64,000 bases of DNA from Dehalococcoidia bacterium (GCA_012959765.1 DUCO01000030.1:180504-244503); one strand, 5' to 3'; counted from the first letter of the stretch, positions 37,705 to 47,009 are shown. Notes: generated from the letters alone by a model not told the origin. Numbers and translations are program-made.

Positions 37705-39141
37705 ATGGCAACACGAACCGTAGTCATCATTGGCGGCGGTATCGCCGGACTCGCCACCGCAGTGCGGCTCATTCAACACGGCATCAAACCGATCGTGCTT
37801 GAGAAGCGACCATTTCTGGGCGGCCGAGCCTACTCCTTTACCGATCACGACACCGGCGTAGAAATCGACAACGGCCAGCATGTTTTCATCGGTGCTTGCA
37901 ACGAATTTCAGCAGTACGTCGCAGACATCGGCGCTTCCGATCAGATCAGGCTTGAAAAACGCATCGGATTCCCCGTGTTCAAGCGAGGAAAAACCAGCTG
38001 GATCAAAGCACGCAGGCTACCCGGTTTTCTGGCAAACCTTTCTGCCCTTATCGGGTACCGCCATGTCAGCATCGCAGGAAAATTACGCCTCCTCTGGGGA
38101 TTAACAAGCATCAAGCTCACCCGACTGTGCTCCGGCCCAATGTCGTTTCATGACCAGCTCACTTTCGATGACTGGCTGCGAGATCACGGCCAGAACAACG
38201 AAACAATCAACAACTTCTGGAACCTCATCATCCTGCCATCCTTAAACGATGACATCACCGCGGTAAGCGCACACACCGGCATCGAACTCTTCAAAGTCGC
38301 CCTGCTCGGATCTGCCAGCAATCCCGCCATGGGCATTCCGTTGTCTGGACTCTCGAAACTCGTAGGTGAAAACGCCCGCGAATTCATCGAATCGCACGGC
38401 GGTGAAGTCCGAACCGGCATCGACGTCGAATCTCTCCACATCTCAAATGGCGCGATCACAGGCGTACGAACGGTCAATGATGAGTTGATAGAAGGTCAGG
38501 CCACAATATCCTCAGTTCCCGCAGCTGCCATGACCCCGATCCTCCCCAAAGGCAGTTCTGACGGCCCAGACGACTTCTTCACCCCGGCCGAATCAGTCCG
38601 AACAGCACCCATCGTAGCCGTGCACATCTGGTACGACCGCCCCGTGCTCGGCGAAAAGTTTGTGGCAACACTCGACAGCCCTCTACAGTGGGTTTTCAAC
38701 GACACCGATCTGAAATCTCGCAACGAAAAGGGTCAGCACATCGTCATATCCTTGAGCGGAGCCTGGGAATGGCAGGATCGCTCAAAGCAAGAACTACGAG
38801 AAATCTTCACCACAGAAATGGAAAACGCATTCCCCGCCGCGGCCGAAGCCAGAATCGAAAAATTCACAATCGTGAAAATGCTCGATGCCACTTTTCGAGT
38901 AGCCCCCGGATCGCAACCCTCCCGGCTCTCGCAACGAACTCCCCTGCCCGGCTTCTACCTCGCAGGCGACTGGACCGACACCGGCTGGCCTTCAACTATG
39001 GAATCTGCCGTCCGAAGCGGTAACCTTGCTGCCAAATACGTTGTTGAAGACATCGGAACGGGCACCACCCTGAACGCCGACAGCCCACCAACCTCCGACC
39101 GCGACGCAGAAAGTTTAACCTCGCTACGTGACAACCGATAA
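37705..39141 (+). CDS. hpnE: HpnE, FAD-dependent hydroxysqualene reductase/desaturase-like
   Basis: The 478-residue flavoprotein opens with the dinucleotide-binding motif VVIIGGGIAGLATAVRL and RPFLGGRAYSF and ends with YLAGDWTDTGWPSTMESAVRSG, the FAD-closing motif of the amine oxidase/desaturase family. HpnE reduces hydroxysqualene to squalene. It starts three bases after hpnD. The last 30 residues are hydrophilic and Asp/Ser-rich. Confidence 0.9.
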   Translation: MATRTVVIIGGGIAGLATAVRLIQHGIKPIVLEKRPFLGGRAYSFTDHDTGVEIDNGQHVFIGACNEFQQYVADIGASDQIRLEKRIGFPVFKRGKTSWIKARRLPGFLANLSALIGYRHVSIAGKLRLLWGLTSIKLTRLCSGPMSFHDQLTFDDWLRDHGQNNETINNFWNLIILPSLNDDITAVSAHTGIELFKVALLGSASNPAMGIPLSGLSKLVGENAREFIESHGGEVRTGIDVESLHISNGAITGVRTVNDELIEGQATISSVPAAAMTPILPKGSSDGPDDFFTPAESVRTAPIVAVHIWYDRPVLGEKFVATLDSPLQWVFNDTDLKSRNEKGQHIVISLSGAWEWQDRSKQELREIFTTEMENAFPAAAEARIEKFTIVKMLDATFRVAPGSQPSRLSQRTPLPGFYLAGDWTDTGWPSTMESAVRSGNLAAKYVVEDIGTGTTLNADSPPTSDRDAESLTSLRDNR

Positions 39142-39219
39142 ATATGCCAGCCTTTACATGGCGATCGACTTCGACTTCAGTGACGGGATCAAAGCTGAAA
39201 ACAGCTGATTCTCCAACTC

Positions 39220-39257
39220 GCCATGCTTTAACTGCTTCGTTGCAGTTAGAGCATGGC
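39220..39257 (+). promoter_or_regulatory. 16-bp hairpin after hpnE
   Basis: GCCATGCTTTAACTGC and GCAGTTAGAGCATGGC pair over 16 bp with one G-T, around a TTCGTT loop. There is no T-tract after it, so it is not a standard terminator. It is the only strong structure in the 290-bp gap between hpnE and the tetrapyrrole operon. Confidence 0.6.
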
Positions 39258-39431
39258 AGCCAACACGCACCAACGAGAGAAACTTTCCTCACGCGCATTC
39301 GGGAATCGAACAGGTACAGATAACCCGACCGCTCTTATACAATTCATATGAAGAGCATCCACTATTGTCTTTTCTCACCACCCATCGAGAAATGCGTCGG
39401 CCAGTAGAGCCCAGAACAACAGCGAACAACT

Positions 39432-40469
39432 ATGCCATTTGACGAGTTCGACTCGATTGACCGCGAAATAATGAACGTAATTCAGGCCGCGTTCCCACTC
39501 GTTCCAGAACCTTATAAAGCAGTTGCGGAAACAGTCGGCACCGCCGAGCAGGATGTTATCGACCGCATAGGTGTCCTGCGTAAGAAAAACGTTGTTCGCC
39601 AGATAGGCGCAATTTTCGACACCCGAAAACTCAAATACCAGTCGATGCTGGTAGCAATGCGCTTCCCCGACGACAAGCTCGACAAAGCGGCACACTTCCT
39701 TAACAGGCACCCGGGAATCAGCCACAACTACGAACGAGACGGCCATTTCAATCTCTGGTTTACCATCGCCGTTCCGCCCGGCCGCTCGCTCGAAGGCGAA
39801 ATCGAAAACCTCGGCAGGCTAACCGGTGCAACATCAACCCGGCTTCTACCCACCATCAAGTTCTTCAAAATCGGTGTCAACTTCGACATGGTCAAAGGTA
39901 AGTCCAGCGCCAGCAAAGGCTACCGACCCGACGACCAGGGAACCACAAGCGCAACGTCACCCGACGTAACTCAAGACATCATCGACTATGTAAAAGTGAT
40001 GCAGGAAGATCTCGAACCTGTGTCCCGCCCGTTCGATTCGATGGCTGCTGAACTCGGTATGACAGTCGACGAACTATTTGCCAGAGCAGCCGAACTTACA
40101 GAACAGAAAATCATGCGCCGGTACTCGGCAGTTCTCCACCACCGCCGCGCCGGTTTCTCGTCAAACGCAATGATCGTATGGAAAGTCCCCGAAGAACGTT
40201 CCGAGGAAATTGGAACGATCATGGCAGAACATCCAGCCGTAACCCACTGCTACCAGCGACCAACTTACGAAGACTGGCCGTACTCACACTTCACGATGGT
40301 TCACGGAACTTCATCTGAAGAATGCGAACGGTTCGGAGACGAAATCTCCGAAGCCACTGGCATGGACGAACGTGCGCTCGTTTACAGCCTACGTGAATAT
40401 AAAAAGACCCGTGTACGCTATTTCGTTGAAGACGAATTTGTCGTCGAAGAACTACAGCCAATCGGCTGA
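39432..40469 (+). CDS. Fused siroheme decarboxylase AhbA-AhbB (NirDL-like)
   Basis: The 345-residue protein has two tandem Lrp/AsnC-like halves, each a winged helix-turn-helix followed by a ferredoxin-like domain. Half one (1-165) carries ISHNYERDGHFNLWFTIAVP, half two (180-345) carries VTHCYQRPTYEDWPYSHFTMVHG; these are the substrate-site motifs of AhbA and AhbB. The enzyme removes two carboxyls from siroheme to give 12,18-didecarboxysiroheme, en route to heme or heme d1. It heads an operon of siroheme genes, which settles the role against a plain Lrp regulator. AhbC and AhbD are not in the window. Confidence 0.9.
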   Translation: MPFDEFDSIDREIMNVIQAAFPLVPEPYKAVAETVGTAEQDVIDRIGVLRKKNVVRQIGAIFDTRKLKYQSMLVAMRFPDDKLDKAAHFLNRHPGISHNYERDGHFNLWFTIAVPPGRSLEGEIENLGRLTGATSTRLLPTIKFFKIGVNFDMVKGKSSASKGYRPDDQGTTSATSPDVTQDIIDYVKVMQEDLEPVSRPFDSMAAELGMTVDELFARAAELTEQKIMRRYSAVLHHRRAGFSSNAMIVWKVPEERSEEIGTIMAEHPAVTHCYQRPTYEDWPYSHFTMVHGTSSEECERFGDEISEATGMDERALVYSLREYKKTRVRYFVEDEFVVEELQPIG

Positions 40470-40546
40470 TCTGATTTCACCAATCACCCACTCACCCATC
40501 CACCCATCCACCCAAGAAAACCACCTCACCTGAAACGGAGCTTGCT

Positions 40547-41215
40547 GTGCCGCGCTATTATGGAATGTACCTCGATGTAAAAGAACGCCTTGGAATCGTC
40601 TTCGGTGGCGATGCCCACGAAGGCGAACGCAAGGTGAACTACCTTCTCGAATGTGGCGCAACAGTAAAGCTGTTCAGCCCCGACGACGAAATTTCACCGG
40701 CACTGCGAGCAAAAGCCGATTCTGGTGCAATCGAATGGATCAACCGCAAGTACGAGACTGGCGATCTGGCCGGTGCCTGGATAGTTATCGTCGCCGACAC
40801 TTCGTCGATGGAAACTAACGAGGCTGTTTCCAAAGAAGCAACCGAACGCAACATCCTCCTCAACGTCATGGATGTCACCCCGCTTTGCACATGGATCGCA
40901 CCTTCGCTCATCCAGCGAAACGATGTAACCGTGGCCATATCAACTGCCGGTACCAGTCCTGCGCTCGCACGCCGCCTTCGTGAACGCATGAGCGACGAGC
41001 AAAACTGCCAGTGCCTCCGATGGGCCGACATAGGTCCCCTCCTCGCCGACGTACGCGTAGAACAGCGTGCTCGTGATCTCAAGGTCACACCAGGCGAGTG
41101 GGCAGTGTCGATCACCGATCAGACGCTTGAAATCTTCGAAAGCGGCGATGCCGACAAGGCACGCGCTATGCTGGTATCAGCTCTCGAAACGCACGACGCT
41201 GCGAGTAAATCCTAA
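40547..41215 (+). CDS. Precorrin-2 dehydrogenase / sirohydrochlorin ferrochelatase-like
   Basis: The 222-residue protein matches the N-terminal part of CysG/Met8: a Rossmann start, VIVADTSSMETNEAVSKEA, then IQRNDVTVAISTAGTSPALARRLRERM. The dinucleotide loop is unusual, GGDAHEGERK instead of the common GGGxVAxRK. It oxidises precorrin-2 to sirohydrochlorin and may insert iron. GTG 40547 has GGAG eight bases upstream. Between ahbAB and hemC. Confidence 0.87.
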   Translation: MPRYYGMYLDVKERLGIVFGGDAHEGERKVNYLLECGATVKLFSPDDEISPALRAKADSGAIEWINRKYETGDLAGAWIVIVADTSSMETNEAVSKEATERNILLNVMDVTPLCTWIAPSLIQRNDVTVAISTAGTSPALARRLRERMSDEQNCQCLRWADIGPLLADVRVEQRARDLKVTPGEWAVSITDQTLEIFESGDADKARAMLVSALETHDAASKS

Positions 41216-41251
41216 GGCTTCATTCAACTAGCCGATTCGGATACAAAAGCC

Positions 41252-42199
41252 ATGAGCAGTACCGTTTATACAACAGCTGGACTCCTGATTAAAGTCGGCA
41301 CTCGCGGAAGTGAACTCGCCCTGACCCAAGCCGGTCACGTGGTCGATGCACTCCGTGAAGCCAACCCTGAAATCACGTTCGATGTCGTCATCATCAAAAC
41401 CACCGGTGACATCGACAAACGACAGGATCTGGCAGCGCTCGGCGTAGGCGTTTTCGTTCGAGAACTCGAAGCAGCACTACTCGACAACCGCGTCGATCTC
41501 GCCGTCCACAGCCTGAAAGACATGCCATCGTCGCTGCCACCCGAGTTCGCACTCGCAGCAGTGCCATATCGTGAAGACCCACGCGACGCTTTCATCAGCC
41601 GAAACGGCGAAACACTCGAAGAAATCCCAGCAGGCTCTCGAGTCGCGACAGGAAGTGCGAGAAGGCAGGCTCTCGTCAAAAACATCCGACCCGACCTCAC
41701 CGTCGAATCACTTCGAGGTAACGTCCCAACACGACTCGCCAAACTTGACGAACCTGAAGGCCCCGACGCCGTCATCCTTGCGACAGCCGGCCTGAACCGA
41801 CTCGGTCTTCAAGACCGAATCAGCCAACATCTCTCATGCTCCAACTTCGTATCGGCCGTCGGACAGGGCGCACTCGCCCTCGAAACCAGAGTCGACGACA
41901 TCGCAACAATCGCAGCTGCGGAAAAGTTGAATCACGCTGGCACCGTTCTTGAAATAACGGCTGAACGAGCATTTCTCGACGAAATCGGCGGCGGTTGCTC
42001 GGCATCAGTCTCAGCACACGCCAAAGTCAGAGGCGAGCGACTCGAATTCTCAGCCTTCGCCTCAACGCCCGATGGGCAAACAATCATCCGCGAGAACTTA
42101 GTCGACAACGCAGCCGACGCCAAAAATATCGGAACGAAAATGGGTCAGCTGTTCGTCGAACGCGGCGCAAGGCAACTGGTTGCAGGGGACCCAAACTAA
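41252..42199 (+). CDS. hemC: Hydroxymethylbilane synthase
   Basis: The 315-residue enzyme links four porphobilinogens. It shows VGTRGSELALTQA at the start, VDLAVHSLKDMP, RGNVPTRL, and the cofactor-binding cysteine in GGGCSASVSAHA near residue 252. Length is standard. It ends three bases before the cobA-hemD gene. Confidence 0.96.
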   Translation: MSSTVYTTAGLLIKVGTRGSELALTQAGHVVDALREANPEITFDVVIIKTTGDIDKRQDLAALGVGVFVRELEAALLDNRVDLAVHSLKDMPSSLPPEFALAAVPYREDPRDAFISRNGETLEEIPAGSRVATGSARRQALVKNIRPDLTVESLRGNVPTRLAKLDEPEGPDAVILATAGLNRLGLQDRISQHLSCSNFVSAVGQGALALETRVDDIATIAAAEKLNHAGTVLEITAERAFLDEIGGGCSASVSAHAKVRGERLEFSAFASTPDGQTIIRENLVDNAADAKNIGTKMGQLFVERGARQLVAGDPN

Positions 42200-42202
42200 G
42201 TC

Positions 42203-43753
42203 ATGCCAGATAACCTCGAAAAAAATCCGGAACTTGGTCACGTATACCTGGTAGGAGCAGGTCCCGGCGACCCCGGACTGATCACCGTCAAAGGCCTCGA
42301 AGCCCTGCGTACCGCCGACGCTGTCGTCTACGATCGCCTCGCATCACCACGACTTCTTGCCGAAGCACGGCCCGACGCCGAAATGTACGACGCAGGCAAA
42401 GGCCGTGACGACCACCGCATGACCCAGACAGAAATCAACGATCTGCTCGTTGAACTGGGTCTCAGCGGCAAAATCGTATGCCGACTCAAAGGCGGCGACC
42501 CGTTCGTGTTCGGTCGAGGCGGCGAAGAAGCTCTTGATCTCGCAGCAGCCGGCGTTCCATGGAGTGTTGTCCCCGGTATTTCATCAATAATCGCCGCACC
42601 CGCCTACGCCGGAATCCCGGTCACCCAGCGCGGCATGTCGACCTCGCTAACGATCGTCACCGGCAGCGAAGATCCCAACAAGCCCGATTCCACCATCAAC
42701 TGGGACGCCCTTGCAGGTCTCTCAGGCACCCTCGTATTTGTAATGGGCTGGAAGGGCATGAACGACATCGTTGCAGCCCTCACCTCCCGAGGCGTATCGA
42801 ACGAACGACCCGCAGCACTCGTCCAGTGGGGCACAACCTCGAAGCAAAAAGTCGTAACCGGCCCTATCGGCGAAATCGTCGCTCGTGGGGTCGAAGCCGG
42901 AATCGGCGCACCGGTTGCCGTCGTAATCGGTGAAGTAGCCGGCCTGCGCGAAGCAATGGCGTGGTTCGACAACCGACCGCTATTCGGCAAACGAGTTCTC
43001 GTTACCCGGGCACGCTCACAGGCATCCAAACTCGTAAAACAGCTTGAAGGCCTCGGTGCCGAAGTCCTCGAATACCCGACAATCGAGATAGTCCCCGTCC
43101 GCGATCCAGCGCCGCTCGACGAAGCCCTCCGCAACATCGCAAACTACGACTGGATGATGTTCACAAGCTCCAACGCCGTACAAGGAATCGCCGCCCGCAT
43201 GCAGGCAATCGGAATCGATTCTCGTGCGCTCGCACATCTCAAGTTCGGCGTGAACGGCCCCTCAACAGCACGCGCACTGGCCGAAATTGGCATCAACGCC
43301 GATCTCATCCCCGACCAGTACCTCGCCAGTGCCATGGTCGAACTGCTCAACACTGAAAATATCGTTCCAACCAACGTCCTCTTCCCTCGCTCAGAAATCG
43401 GACGAGAGACCCTGCCCAACGGCCTGAAAGAACTCGGCTCCAACGTCGACGAAGTAGTTGCCTACTCGACCGAATCCCCCAACGACACCGGCGATCTCGC
43501 CCGCGCTGCCTACGAAGAAGGCATCGACTACACCACGTTCACAAGCTCATCAACCGTGCGTAATCTAGTCGATCTGCTCGGCGGAAGCCCCGATCTCATC
43601 AACACCAGCAAAACGGTCATCATCGGCCCAATCACCGCCGAAACCGCAAAAGATCTCAACGTAAAAGTCGACATCCAGGCCAAAACGCAGTCGATCGCCG
43701 GCATCGTCAAAGCCATCAGTGCCCACTCCAGCGCCAACAAAAACGCAAAATAG
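42203..43753 (+). CDS. cobA-hemD: Uroporphyrinogen-III methyltransferase fused to uroporphyrinogen-III synthase
   Basis: Residues 1-255 are the SAM-dependent methyltransferase (VGAGPGDPGLITVKG, RLKGGDPFVFGRGGEE, PVTQRGMSTSLTIVTGS) that makes precorrin-2; residues 260-505 are HemD (GKRVLVTRARSQASKL, MMFTSSNAVQGIAARM, TFTSSSTVRNLVDLLG), which closes the macrocycle. The fusion channels hydroxymethylbilane product straight to the siroheme branch. It sits between hemC and hemB. Confidence 0.95.
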   Translation: MPDNLEKNPELGHVYLVGAGPGDPGLITVKGLEALRTADAVVYDRLASPRLLAEARPDAEMYDAGKGRDDHRMTQTEINDLLVELGLSGKIVCRLKGGDPFVFGRGGEEALDLAAAGVPWSVVPGISSIIAAPAYAGIPVTQRGMSTSLTIVTGSEDPNKPDSTINWDALAGLSGTLVFVMGWKGMNDIVAALTSRGVSNERPAALVQWGTTSKQKVVTGPIGEIVARGVEAGIGAPVAVVIGEVAGLREAMAWFDNRPLFGKRVLVTRARSQASKLVKQLEGLGAEVLEYPTIEIVPVRDPAPLDEALRNIANYDWMMFTSSNAVQGIAARMQAIGIDSRALAHLKFGVNGPSTARALAEIGINADLIPDQYLASAMVELLNTENIVPTNVLFPRSEIGRETLPNGLKELGSNVDEVVAYSTESPNDTGDLARAAYEEGIDYTTFTSSSTVRNLVDLLGGSPDLINTSKTVIIGPITAETAKDLNVKVDIQAKTQSIAGIVKAISAHSSANKNAK

Positions 43754-43766
43754 CGATAATAGATAC

Positions 43767-44747
43767 ATGAACAACGATCAGTACCCACATCTTCGACGAC
43801 TTCGACGCAACGCCACGCTGCGCGACATGCTCAACGAAACCCGCCTCTCGGCTTCCGAGTTCATCTACCCGATGTTCGTCGTAAACGGCTCTGGTGTTAA
43901 CACCCCCATCGAGCCAATGCCCGGCATCGACCAGATGTCAGTAGACATCGCCGTAGAAGAAGCACAAAAGGCGATGACGGCCGGGGTTAAATCCGTTCTG
44001 CTGTTCGGAATCCCCGATGAAAAAGATGCCACCGGATCAGGCGCAAGCTCTCCCGACGAAGCCGTCCAAAAAGCCGTAGCAGCAATCAAAAAGGCATCCC
44101 CCGAAACCTATGTAATCACCGATGTCTGCCTCTGCGAATACACCGATCACGGCCACTGCGGGATCGTAAAAGGCAACGATATCGACAACGACGCCACGCT
44201 ACCTCTGCTCGCCCAAACCGCCGTTTCGCACGCCGAAGCCGGAGCCGACATGGTTGCGCCGTCAGCCATGATGGACGGCCAGGTAGCTGCCATCCGAACA
44301 GGTCTAAACGAAGCCGGCTTCTCCGATACGCCAGTGATGGGCTACTCGGCAAAGTACGCCTCGGCGTTCTACGGTCCCTTCCGTATCGCAGCCGATTCAG
44401 CACCCCAGTTCGGCGACAGACGCTCCTATCAGATGGCCCCAAATCAGGGACGAGAAGCCATGCGGGAAATCGAAGCCGATCTCGAAGAGGGTGCCGACAT
44501 CATCATGGTGAAACCGGCACTGGCCTACCTCGACGTGATCAAAGAAGCGTCTATGCGATTCGACACGCCACTCGCCGCCTACAACGTTAGCGGTGAGTAC
44601 TCCATGATTGCCGCCGCAGGCCAGGCAGGCTGGATCGACCAGGAGCGGGCCATGATGGAAGTTCTCACCTCGATCAAGCGAGCCGGTGCCGATCTGATCA
44701 TCACCTACAGCGCAATCGAAGCCGCCGAAATCCTCACCCGAGGTTAA
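43767..44747 (+). CDS. hemB: Delta-aminolevulinic acid dehydratase (porphobilinogen synthase)
   Basis: The 326-residue enzyme has the zinc-site cysteines in DVCLCEYTDHGHCG, so it is of the zinc-dependent class, and the two Schiff-base lysines in YSAKYASAFYGPFR and IMVKPALAYLD. ATG 43767 lies 13 bp after the cobA-hemD stop and gives the normal start; an in-frame ATG 48 bp up would overlap that gene. Last gene of the tetrapyrrole operon. hemA and hemL are not in the window. Confidence 0.95.
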   Translation: MNNDQYPHLRRLRRNATLRDMLNETRLSASEFIYPMFVVNGSGVNTPIEPMPGIDQMSVDIAVEEAQKAMTAGVKSVLLFGIPDEKDATGSGASSPDEAVQKAVAAIKKASPETYVITDVCLCEYTDHGHCGIVKGNDIDNDATLPLLAQTAVSHAEAGADMVAPSAMMDGQVAAIRTGLNEAGFSDTPVMGYSAKYASAFYGPFRIAADSAPQFGDRRSYQMAPNQGREAMREIEADLEEGADIIMVKPALAYLDVIKEASMRFDTPLAAYNVSGEYSMIAAAGQAGWIDQERAMMEVLTSIKRAGADLIITYSAIEAAEILTRG

Positions 44748-44815
44748 GCAAAATACCCCGTTTTAAGACCCATCTGCGGTACGGGCAAGCCTGATTTGCA
44801 TTGGGCTTATATGCC

Positions 44816-44843
44816 TTAACATGTGTTTAAGCGCGCTTATTAC
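44816..44843 (+). promoter_or_regulatory. Putative promoter of the aquaporin gene
   Basis: TTAACA and TATTAC with 16-bp spacing, 82 bp before the aquaporin start. Weak match at the -10 box. Confidence 0.35.
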
Positions 44844-44924
44844 GATTTCATTCTCACTGACGGCACTTATTCGGTGATTTTTCAGCTTCACCAGCCCAAA
44901 ACTACCCGGTAAAAGGAACCACCA

Positions 44925-45647
44925 ATGAATGAATTTGTCTCTGGCAATAATCTTCGAGGATTAATGGCAGAACTTATTGCAACTTTTACCTTTGTTTTCA
45001 TGGGTATTGGCGCGGTCGGCGCTGGCCTCTCTCTCATTGCGCCATTCGACACTGCTGGGCTGGTAGTGATCGCACTTGGACATGGATTGGGCATATTTCT
45101 CGGCATCGTCGTAATTGGCCGCATCACCGGCGCTCACCTCAACCCGGCTGTGACCATCGCCGCCATCATCTCCGGCAATGTCGGAATCGTTCGGGGCTTC
45201 TCGTTCATCATTGGACAACTGACAGGAGCCGTTCTGGCTACCCTGCTGCTCGATCAGTTCGTCTGGGGAATCGACAACCTCGGTGTTCACGACCTCAACG
45301 TGCAACCCGCCGACGGCCTGGTGATCGAAGTAATACTCACCTTCTTCCTCGTATTCACAATATTCGCAACCGCAATCGATAAGCGCGGCAACCTGGCATG
45401 GGCACCAATTGCGATCGGACTCGTCGTATTCGTCGATCACCTGATCGCCGTCCCGCTCACCGGGGCGTCTATGAACCCGGCTCGCAGCTTCGGGCCCGCC
45501 TTGATTCACGGTCAGTGGGTCGATCACTGGGTCTACTGGGCTGGACCGATCATTGGTGCGATCGCCGCTGCCGTGACCTACTTATTGGTCTTCGGTACGA
45601 AAGAAGATCAATCCAAGCTTGGCGCCATCAACCTGAGTACCGAATAA
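44925..45647 (+). CDS. Aquaporin / MIP-family channel
   Basis: The 240-residue protein has six membrane helices and the two NPA loops, GAHLNPAVT near residue 72 and GASMNPARSFGPA near residue 187. The Arg after the second NPA and the short loops fit a water channel of the AqpZ/AqpM type, though glycerol or other small solutes are possible. AAAAGGAA lies eight bases before the ATG. Confidence 0.93.
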   Translation: MNEFVSGNNLRGLMAELIATFTFVFMGIGAVGAGLSLIAPFDTAGLVVIALGHGLGIFLGIVVIGRITGAHLNPAVTIAAIISGNVGIVRGFSFIIGQLTGAVLATLLLDQFVWGIDNLGVHDLNVQPADGLVIEVILTFFLVFTIFATAIDKRGNLAWAPIAIGLVVFVDHLIAVPLTGASMNPARSFGPALIHGQWVDHWVYWAGPIIGAIAAAVTYLLVFGTKEDQSKLGAINLSTE

Positions 45648-45703
45648 GCAGAACGCAACGACAGGCTGAATCAATCTCACCAAAGCTGTAAGGTTTCGGC
45701 AGC

Positions 45704-46948
45704 ATGATTCAGCAGATTCGAAAACTCCAAAAACCGGCAGTTCTCACGTTGTTCGCATTGCCGGTTTTCGCGTTCGCCACATTTGCGTTTTCAGGATGTT
45801 CAACCGGCGAGTCGGACACCCGGCTTTCACCTGACGAGGTGCAGGCGACACGAATCGAGTTGCAAGCTGCCATCAACTCCTGGCGGGAAGACGAACGAAT
45901 CACCGGAGCAACGATGTCTGTCTACTCACCCGCTACAGGGCAGATCGATCTCGCCAGCGGACTCGCAAAACGCTCGATCGACCCCGATAGATTCCCTGAC
46001 GAACCCATCGCCGCCAATCGACCCATGTTCGTCGGCGACCTCACCCACGTCCTAGTCGCAGCAACAATTATTCAGCTAGCGCAAGAGGGAGACTTATATT
46101 TAAATTCTGCCATTGTCAGCTGGTTCCCGGGTATCGAAAACGCACAGCAAATCACCATACGAAACCTGCTCGAACACACCAGCGGCGTACCTATTTTCTA
46201 CACCGAAATATTCCTCGACGTGCTCTACGAACAACAACCGCACACACCCCAATCACCCAACGACGTTATCGCTATCGCAGCAGACAAAGGATCGTTCTTT
46301 CCACCCGTAACCCAGTACGGATACTCGAAAACAAACTTCCTGATACTCGGGAGAATCATCGAACTCACCACCGGAAATTCTCTCGAATCCGAATTACGGA
46401 AGCGCTTTCTCGATCCACTACAAATGAACGACACCTACCTCGCCGGTCGTGAAAGCATCCCCGGCGGGACACCACTCGGCTACGAGTTCGCCGGACCCTT
46501 TTCTGATGCTCCCACTGTGATAGACGGACACGTCCCACAGGTACCCGAAATCTCGGTTATAAGCGCCGAGTGGGCTTCCGGTGCGATCGTCTCGACCCCG
46601 TCCGACATCATCAAACTTGTCAGGGCAATTTTCGAGTCTGCCGACCTCGCCACAGTCAGGCAGGAAATGCTCTCGGTCGCCGATTACCCGGCGCAGGAAT
46701 CAGACTCTTCAAGGATCGACTCAGGTGCTGGTGTCTTCACATGGACTGACGAGGGTGAAAGCGTTGTTGGTCAGTTCGGCTTCATCTACCCGTTCTCGGC
46801 ACAATTCGTCTACTGGCAGGATTCAGGCACCGTAATCGCAGTCATCGCCAACGAAGTCGACTCCTCAAGAAACCCCAACTCGAACTTCCAGCTGCCAGTA
46901 ATCGAAAACCTCACCACCAAAGTAAAAGCAAAACTCGCCGGCGAGTGA
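45704..46948 (+). CDS. Beta-lactamase-like (class C/PBP4*) lipoprotein lacking the catalytic Ser
   Basis: The 414-residue protein has a signal peptide with lipobox FSGC and then the serine beta-lactamase/esterase fold: ATIIQLAQEGDLYLN, ITIRNLLEHTSGVP, YGYSKTNFLILGRIIE, FLDPLQMNDTYLA. The nucleophile motif that should read S-x-x-K (as in IASVTK) is GDLTH here, so both the Ser and the Lys are gone; the YxN motif is YSKTN. It is therefore probably not a hydrolase, but a cell-surface binding or structural protein of that fold. Fifty-six bp after the aquaporin. Confidence 0.85.
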   Translation: MIQQIRKLQKPAVLTLFALPVFAFATFAFSGCSTGESDTRLSPDEVQATRIELQAAINSWREDERITGATMSVYSPATGQIDLASGLAKRSIDPDRFPDEPIAANRPMFVGDLTHVLVAATIIQLAQEGDLYLNSAIVSWFPGIENAQQITIRNLLEHTSGVPIFYTEIFLDVLYEQQPHTPQSPNDVIAIAADKGSFFPPVTQYGYSKTNFLILGRIIELTTGNSLESELRKRFLDPLQMNDTYLAGRESIPGGTPLGYEFAGPFSDAPTVIDGHVPQVPEISVISAEWASGAIVSTPSDIIKLVRAIFESADLATVRQEMLSVADYPAQESDSSRIDSGAGVFTWTDEGESVVGQFGFIYPFSAQFVYWQDSGTVIAVIANEVDSSRNPNSNFQLPVIENLTTKVKAKLAGE

Positions 46949-46969
46949 AGTGCGACGCCCCGTCAGATA

Positions 46970-47009
46970 TACCCCCTCTCCCAGCGGGAGAGGGTTGGGG
47001 GTGAGGGAG
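46970..47009. repeat. CCCCTCTCCC hairpin repeat between convergent genes
   Basis: CCCTCTCCC/GGGAGAGGG form a 9-bp stem (46974-46994) followed by TTGGGGGTGAGGGAG. TACCCCCTCTCC recurs at 48179. It lies between the convergent lipoprotein and sodX genes and may act as a transcription barrier on both strands. Confidence 0.6.

Noticed and set aside
40484..40516. CACCCATC short tandem repeat
   Set aside because: Three imperfect 8-bp units in a C/A-rich intergenic gap; probably simple low-complexity DNA.
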